Assembly (NCBI GenBank): GCA_019261985.1
Contig: JAFAQY010000113.1
Span: forward strand, 1-47,620
DNA length: 47,620 bases
Source: Bryobacterales bacterium
GTDB lineage: Bacteria; Acidobacteriota; Terriglobia; Bryobacterales; Bryobacteraceae
Direction: 5' to 3'
Part shown: positions 44,366 through 47,620 of the stretch, piece after piece
How positions within the stretch are numbered: position 1 is the first letter of the stretch
How the letters are laid out: the number at the start of each line of letters is the position of its first letter
Made by a program: the position numbers and the translations under genes
Notes under the pieces: generated by a model
Seen by the model: only the letters and a program-made list of their open reading frames with translations
Database searches by the model: none
What the model was told of the DNA's origin: nothing

Positions 44366-46723
44366 TTACGCCCAGCTATAGCCCGACTTCGAGAACGGCA
44401 GTTCCCGGACGCGGTCGCCGGTTGCGGCGAAGATCGCGTTGGCGATGGCCGGCAGGATCGGCGGGAGCGAGGGTTCGCCCAGACCGGTGGGCGGGAAGTC
44501 GCTCTTCACGAAGTGGACCTCGATGGTTGCGGGCGCTTGGGCCATGCGGACCATGGGATGGTTGTTGAAGTTGGTCTGCTCGACCGCGCCGTTCTTGACG
44601 GTGATGGCCTGGCCCATCAACTCGCTCATGCCGTCGATGATTGCGCCTTGAGCCATGTTTTCGGCCATGCTGGCATTGATGATCTGGCTACCGATGTCGG
44701 CGCCGACCCACACCTTATTGACCTTGACCTTTTTGTTGACCACCGATACCTCGGCCACTTCGGCGAAGTAGCCGGCGTGGCTGAAATGGAAACCGAAGCC
44801 CATGGCAGTGCCCTTCGGCAGGTTGGTTTTACCCCAGTTGGATTTCTCGGCAGCCAGTTTGGTGGCGGCGATCATCCGCTCGGGGAGGAAGCCCATGCCC
44901 GGAGTCTTCGATGGCTGGCTCAGCAGATCGAGGCGGAACTGCACCGGATCCTTGCCCGCGGCGTGCGCCAGTTCATCGAGGAAGGACTGGATGACGAACG
45001 CGAAGGCGTTGCTCGACGGGGCACGCAGCGATCCCGTGCGGATGGCCAGCGGTTGAGCCGAGGATTGGATTGCGAAGTTAGGGACGAAGGGTTGCGGGAA
45101 CTCGGTGGGACCCATTGCGCCGGCGGTGACGGTGTTCAGACGAGGACCGTTACCCGGGGGTGGACCGAAACCGGGAGGTCCAGCGGGAGCAGGACCGGTG
45201 GCCAGCGCGCCGTAGGTGACGAAGTGATTGCGCCATGCGACCAGCTTGCCCTGGGCATCCAGACCGGCTTTGAGGAACTGGAAGCCGCCGGGACGATAGT
45301 AGTCGTGCTGCATATCGTCTTCGCGCGACCACAGCAGTTTGACGGGCACGCCAGCCTTGTAAGAGATGTAGGCTGCTTCCACCATGTAGTCATTCGTTAA
45401 GCGCCGGCCGAAGCCGCCGCCGCCGCGGACCATATGGAGCGTGACGTCCGTGGGCTGGATTCCGGTGGCCTGGGCCGCGAGTTGCCGTCCGCCTTGCGGG
45501 ATCTGGCTGGTGGACCAGATGGTACACTTGCCGTCCTTATATTCGGCGGTGCAGCCCTGCGGCTCGAGCGGCGCGTGGGAGATGAAGGGATAAGCGTAGG
45601 CGGCCTCGACGGTCTTGGCGGCACTGGAAAGCGAGCCTTCGACGTCGCCATCGCTGCGCGTGGTGGTCATCGGCTTGCCTTGGTTCAACTCCACGGCCTT
45701 TTGCGCGTATATGGTGCTGCTGTGATCGGGCACGCCGCGCGGACCGAGATCCCAGTTCACCTGCATCTTTTTGCGGGCCTGCTGGGCGTTCCACCAGGTA
45801 TCGGCGACGATGGCGACGCCGTTTTCGAGCCCGGGATCGCCGGGCAACACCTGCTCGATGGGGATGGCCGGCCGGTCATCGACGACGATGACCTGCTTCA
45901 CGCCGGGCATCTTCTTGATCTCATCAAGATTCGTGATGCCGGTGGGCTTGCCGCCGAATACCGGGCACTTCTGGTAGACGGCGTACATCATACCGGGTAC
46001 CGTCTGGTCGATACCGAAGAGCGGCTTGCCGGTGACGATGGCCATGATGTCGTTGTTCTTCGTAACCTTGCCGAGGATCTTATAGTCGGCGGGCTTCTTG
46101 AACTTTTCGGCGTCGTTTTTAGGATCAAGCAACTCGCGGGCGGGCATGGCCGCGAGTTTGGGAGCCAACTGAGCGTAGGTGAGGCTGCGATTGGAAGCCT
46201 TATGATACATATGGCCGGAGCCTGTGGTTAGCTCCGATTCCGGCACGTTCCATTGCTGCGCCGCGGCGGCAATCAACATCGCGCGCGCGGTGGCGCCGAC
46301 CTGCCGCATCGGGTTCCAGTTCTGCGGTGTCGCTGTGCTGCCGCCCGCGATCTGGCCGTTATACTTCGTGGGATCGAAGTCGGTCTGCTCGATCTTTACG
46401 TCTTTCCAATCGACATCCAACTCCTCGGCGATCAGCATGGGCAGCATGGTGCGGACGCCCTGGCCGACCTCGGGGTTCTTGGCCATGATGGTGACGGTAT
46501 TGTCGGCGTTGATCCTGATGTAATTCTCGATTTTCGGGGCGACTTGCGGACCGCCGAATCCCCCGCCCCCGCCGCCGCGTCCGCCCTTATCCGCGCCGCG
46601 GCCTTGCTGGGCGGAAAGCGGCTGGACGGCGAGGCCGATGAGGACTCCGCCGGCTCCGGTTGCGGTGACCTTAAGGAAGGAGCGGCGTGCAATGAGTTTC
46701 TTGTCGAGAGTAGTAGGTGTCAT
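44366..46723 (-). CDS. Molybdenum hydroxylase large subunit (isoquinoline 1-oxidoreductase beta-like)
   Basis: A 785-residue Mo-cofactor subunit of the xanthine oxidase family. The N-terminus contains a Tat signal (RRSFLKVTATGAGGVLIGLAV, R13-R14). A Gly-rich linker (GRGGGGGGFGG) follows. Catalytic-domain blocks are VGQGVRTMLPMLIAEELDVDW, TGKPLFGIDQTVPGMMYA, SHAPLEPQGCTAEY, VRGGGGFGRRLTNDY and a C-terminal TGLGEPSLPPILPAIANAIF carrying the conserved Glu. The arrangement matches IorB-type enzymes, which hydroxylate N-heterocycles or aldehydes at the membrane or in the periplasm. No FAD subunit is present; cytochrome c is the usual acceptor, but no cytochrome gene is in the window. AGGAGG lies 8 nt upstream of the ATG. 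Confidence 0.92.
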   Translation of the reverse strand: MTPTTLDKKLIARRSFLKVTATGAGGVLIGLAVQPLSAQQGRGADKGGRGGGGGGFGGPQVAPKIENYIRINADNTVTIMAKNPEVGQGVRTMLPMLIAEELDVDWKDVKIEQTDFDPTKYNGQIAGGSTATPQNWNPMRQVGATARAMLIAAAAQQWNVPESELTTGSGHMYHKASNRSLTYAQLAPKLAAMPARELLDPKNDAEKFKKPADYKILGKVTKNNDIMAIVTGKPLFGIDQTVPGMMYAVYQKCPVFGGKPTGITNLDEIKKMPGVKQVIVVDDRPAIPIEQVLPGDPGLENGVAIVADTWWNAQQARKKMQVNWDLGPRGVPDHSSTIYAQKAVELNQGKPMTTTRSDGDVEGSLSSAAKTVEAAYAYPFISHAPLEPQGCTAEYKDGKCTIWSTSQIPQGGRQLAAQATGIQPTDVTLHMVRGGGGFGRRLTNDYMVEAAYISYKAGVPVKLLWSREDDMQHDYYRPGGFQFLKAGLDAQGKLVAWRNHFVTYGALATGPAPAGPPGFGPPPGNGPRLNTVTAGAMGPTEFPQPFVPNFAIQSSAQPLAIRTGSLRAPSSNAFAFVIQSFLDELAHAAGKDPVQFRLDLLSQPSKTPGMGFLPERMIAATKLAAEKSNWGKTNLPKGTAMGFGFHFSHAGYFAEVAEVSVVNKKVKVNKVWVGADIGSQIINASMAENMAQGAIIDGMSELMGQAITVKNGAVEQTNFNNHPMVRMAQAPATIEVHFVKSDFPPTGLGEPSLPPILPAIANAIFAATGDRVRELPFSKSGYSWA

Positions 46724-46738
46724 GTTCGCTTCCTCCTG

Positions 46739-47233
46739 TTAACGCAGAGCCGCGGCCGACTGGGCCGGACCCTTGGACTGGCTTGCAATGGCGGCCGCCC
46801 GGACGATGGCCTGGCGGATCCGGAGATAGGTTCCGCAGCGGCAGAGGTTGGCGTTCATCGCTTGATCGATATCCTGACCGGTGGGCTTGGGCTTCTGGGC
46901 GAGCAGAGCTGCCGCGGCCATGATCTGGCCTGCCTGGCAGTAGCCGCACTGAGGCACGTCAACTTCGATCCAGGCTTGCTGCACGGGGTGTGTGCCGTTC
47001 TCGGAAAGACCTTCGATGGTGGTTACCGGCTCCTTCACGGAGGCGACCGGGGTTTGGCACGACGGAACTGCTTTACCGCCGACGTGGACGGTGCAGGCGC
47101 GGCACTGGCCGATTCCGCATCCGAATTTAGTGCCTTTGAGGTTCAGAACGTCGCGCAGAGCCCACAAAAGGGGAGTGTCGGGCGTGACGTCCACGGTTTG
47201 TTTTTTCCCGTTGACTGTCAGGGTGTATTGCAT
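46739..47233 (-). CDS. 2Fe-2S subunit of the molybdenum hydroxylase (IorA-like)
   Basis: A 164-residue protein with two [2Fe-2S] clusters. The N-terminal ferredoxin-like domain has C39, C44, C47 and C59 ([21 protein letters not shown]). The C-terminal helical domain has C96, C99, C131 and C133 ([22 protein letters not shown]), the standard set for this subunit. It passes electrons from the Mo site to an external acceptor. No export signal is seen, so it would be carried through the Tat pore with the large subunit. It precedes the large-subunit gene by 15 nt and begins the operon; its promoter must lie within 47234-47430. Confidence 0.94.
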   Translation of the reverse strand: MQYTLTVNGKKQTVDVTPDTPLLWALRDVLNLKGTKFGCGIGQCRACTVHVGGKAVPSCQTPVASVKEPVTTIEGLSENGTHPVQQAWIEVDVPQCGYCQAGQIMAAAALLAQKPKPTGQDIDQAMNANLCRCGTYLRIRQAIVRAAAIASQSKGPAQSAAALR

Positions 47234-47620
47234 GTATTCAACTCCGCTAGGACAGGTTTAAGTTACAGTGTCTTGTGTACTTTACAGACTTAAGCATGGC
47301 AGCAATTTTGAACGAGCACGGTTGCTGACTGGGTTAATTTAGCACTGGGGGGGAGGGGTTGTCAAACTTGCTTGCGCTCCCGATTGTTGGCGGTGGTGGT
47401 TGTTAGATGGTGTTGGATTGGTCCCGTGCGCTTGTGGCGGACTGAAGTCCGCAGGCTGGCAGCCTGCCCTACAAGATTGTGGGGTGTTCGGTTTTGGGAT
47501 TGGGTTCGCTCTGCAAAATTATGTTTTCGTCGAAGGTGGCACAGGTTAGGCTGGAGAGGGGCTCGGGGAGCTCGGCGGGGGGCTCGGGGGAGGCGGCGCG
47601 GAGCTTTAGTAGCAGAGATA
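47234..47620. other. Non-coding region upstream of the molybdenum hydroxylase
   Basis: No convincing gene lies here. It holds the region where the 2Fe-2S subunit's promoter should be (I could not assign -35/-10 boxes with confidence), the REP-like repeat, and at 47553-47600 a run of repeated GGGGCTCGG-like units with several G-tracts that could form a G-quadruplex. Any gene beyond the window edge is unseen. Confidence 0.6.
47434..47472. repeat. REP-like double palindrome
   Basis: On the minus strand it reads GTAGGGCAGGCTGCCAGCC then a TGCGGACTTCAGTCCGCC module and CAC, matching the family's ends and CTTCAG core. CTTGT and ACAAG extend the outer stem to 47431-47475. It lies upstream of the molybdenum-hydroxylase operon. 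Confidence 0.78.

Noticed and set aside
44363-46231. Long plus-strand frames opposite the molybdenum hydroxylase
   Set aside because: Gly/Asp-rich shadow translations; the minus-strand frame has all expected Mo-subunit motifs and a ribosome site.
44366-47233. Three-subunit carbon monoxide or xanthine dehydrogenase
   Set aside because: No FAD-binding subunit is present, and the Tat signal and gene order fit the two-subunit IorAB type.
1-47620. tRNA, rRNA, riboswitch or CRISPR array
   Set aside because: The intergenic gaps are short and read by eye show no cloverleaf, rRNA segment or regularly spaced repeats; a covariance-model scan could still find a small RNA.

Overview
The window looks like a chromosomal segment of an acidobacterium of the Solibacter/Bryobacter type. 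Several features point this way: an Oar-like TonB-dependent receptor with an N-terminal carboxypeptidase-regulatory domain, a PadR regulator coupled to a large duplicated MacB/FtsX-type permease without its own ATPase (the ADOP arrangement), an S53 protease ending in the C-terminal domain typical of Solibacter secreted proteins (TIGR03437-like), many secreted WDGDTLV-type proteins, and dispersed REP-like palindromes. The DNA is GC-rich, genes are densely packed with many 4 to 8 nt overlaps, and about half lie on each strand. No tRNA, rRNA or CRISPR array was seen.

Layout. 1-670: mobile-element debris (tail of a probable serine recombinase plus an unassigned segment) that cuts off the 3' end of a secreted-protein gene. 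1283-2642: tmk-SDR operon on the minus strand; tmk has no ordinary start codon. 2849-7648: a LuxR-type response regulator, then a tight run of secreted proteins (a WDGDTLV-domain/metallo-beta-lactamase fusion, a DUF6152 protein, a third WDGDTLV relative) ending in a PEP mutase/isocitrate lyase-family enzyme. 7652-9933: minus-strand operon of a TPR protein and two small secreted helical proteins. 10195-16859: glutamate dehydrogenase, three polytopic glycosyltransferase-like membrane proteins and a SAM methyltransferase. 16927-19874: PadR-ADOP operon with a readable promoter and palindromic operator, divergent from the Oar-like receptor (20107-23295).

23377-34168: mostly degradative or secreted functions: an M28 peptidase, an RHH antitoxin followed by a frameshifted MazF toxin, a Tat-exported sugar isomerase-like protein, a small secreted protein, an M19 dipeptidase homologue lacking part of its metal site, an esterase-like hydrolase, a YtcJ-like amidohydrolase, another WDGDTLV protein and a PQQ-type sugar dehydrogenase. 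34194-44310: the S53 protease, then a plus-strand gene train: cysteine desulfurase, mnmA, lipid A-type acyltransferase, gamma-glutamyltransferase, TIM-barrel isomerase, asnS, cupin. Cysteine desulfurase and MnmA form one sulfur-transfer path for tRNA 2-thiouridine. 44366-47233: a two-gene molybdenum hydroxylase (2Fe-2S subunit and Tat-exported Mo subunit), read from the minus strand.

Nothing in the window is clearly a wholly new system. The most informative observations are the unannotated frameshifted mazF partner, the start-codon problem in tmk, the PadR operator overlapping the -35 box, the REP family (one copy translated into a gene's leader), and two hydrolase-fold proteins that have lost canonical zinc ligands.
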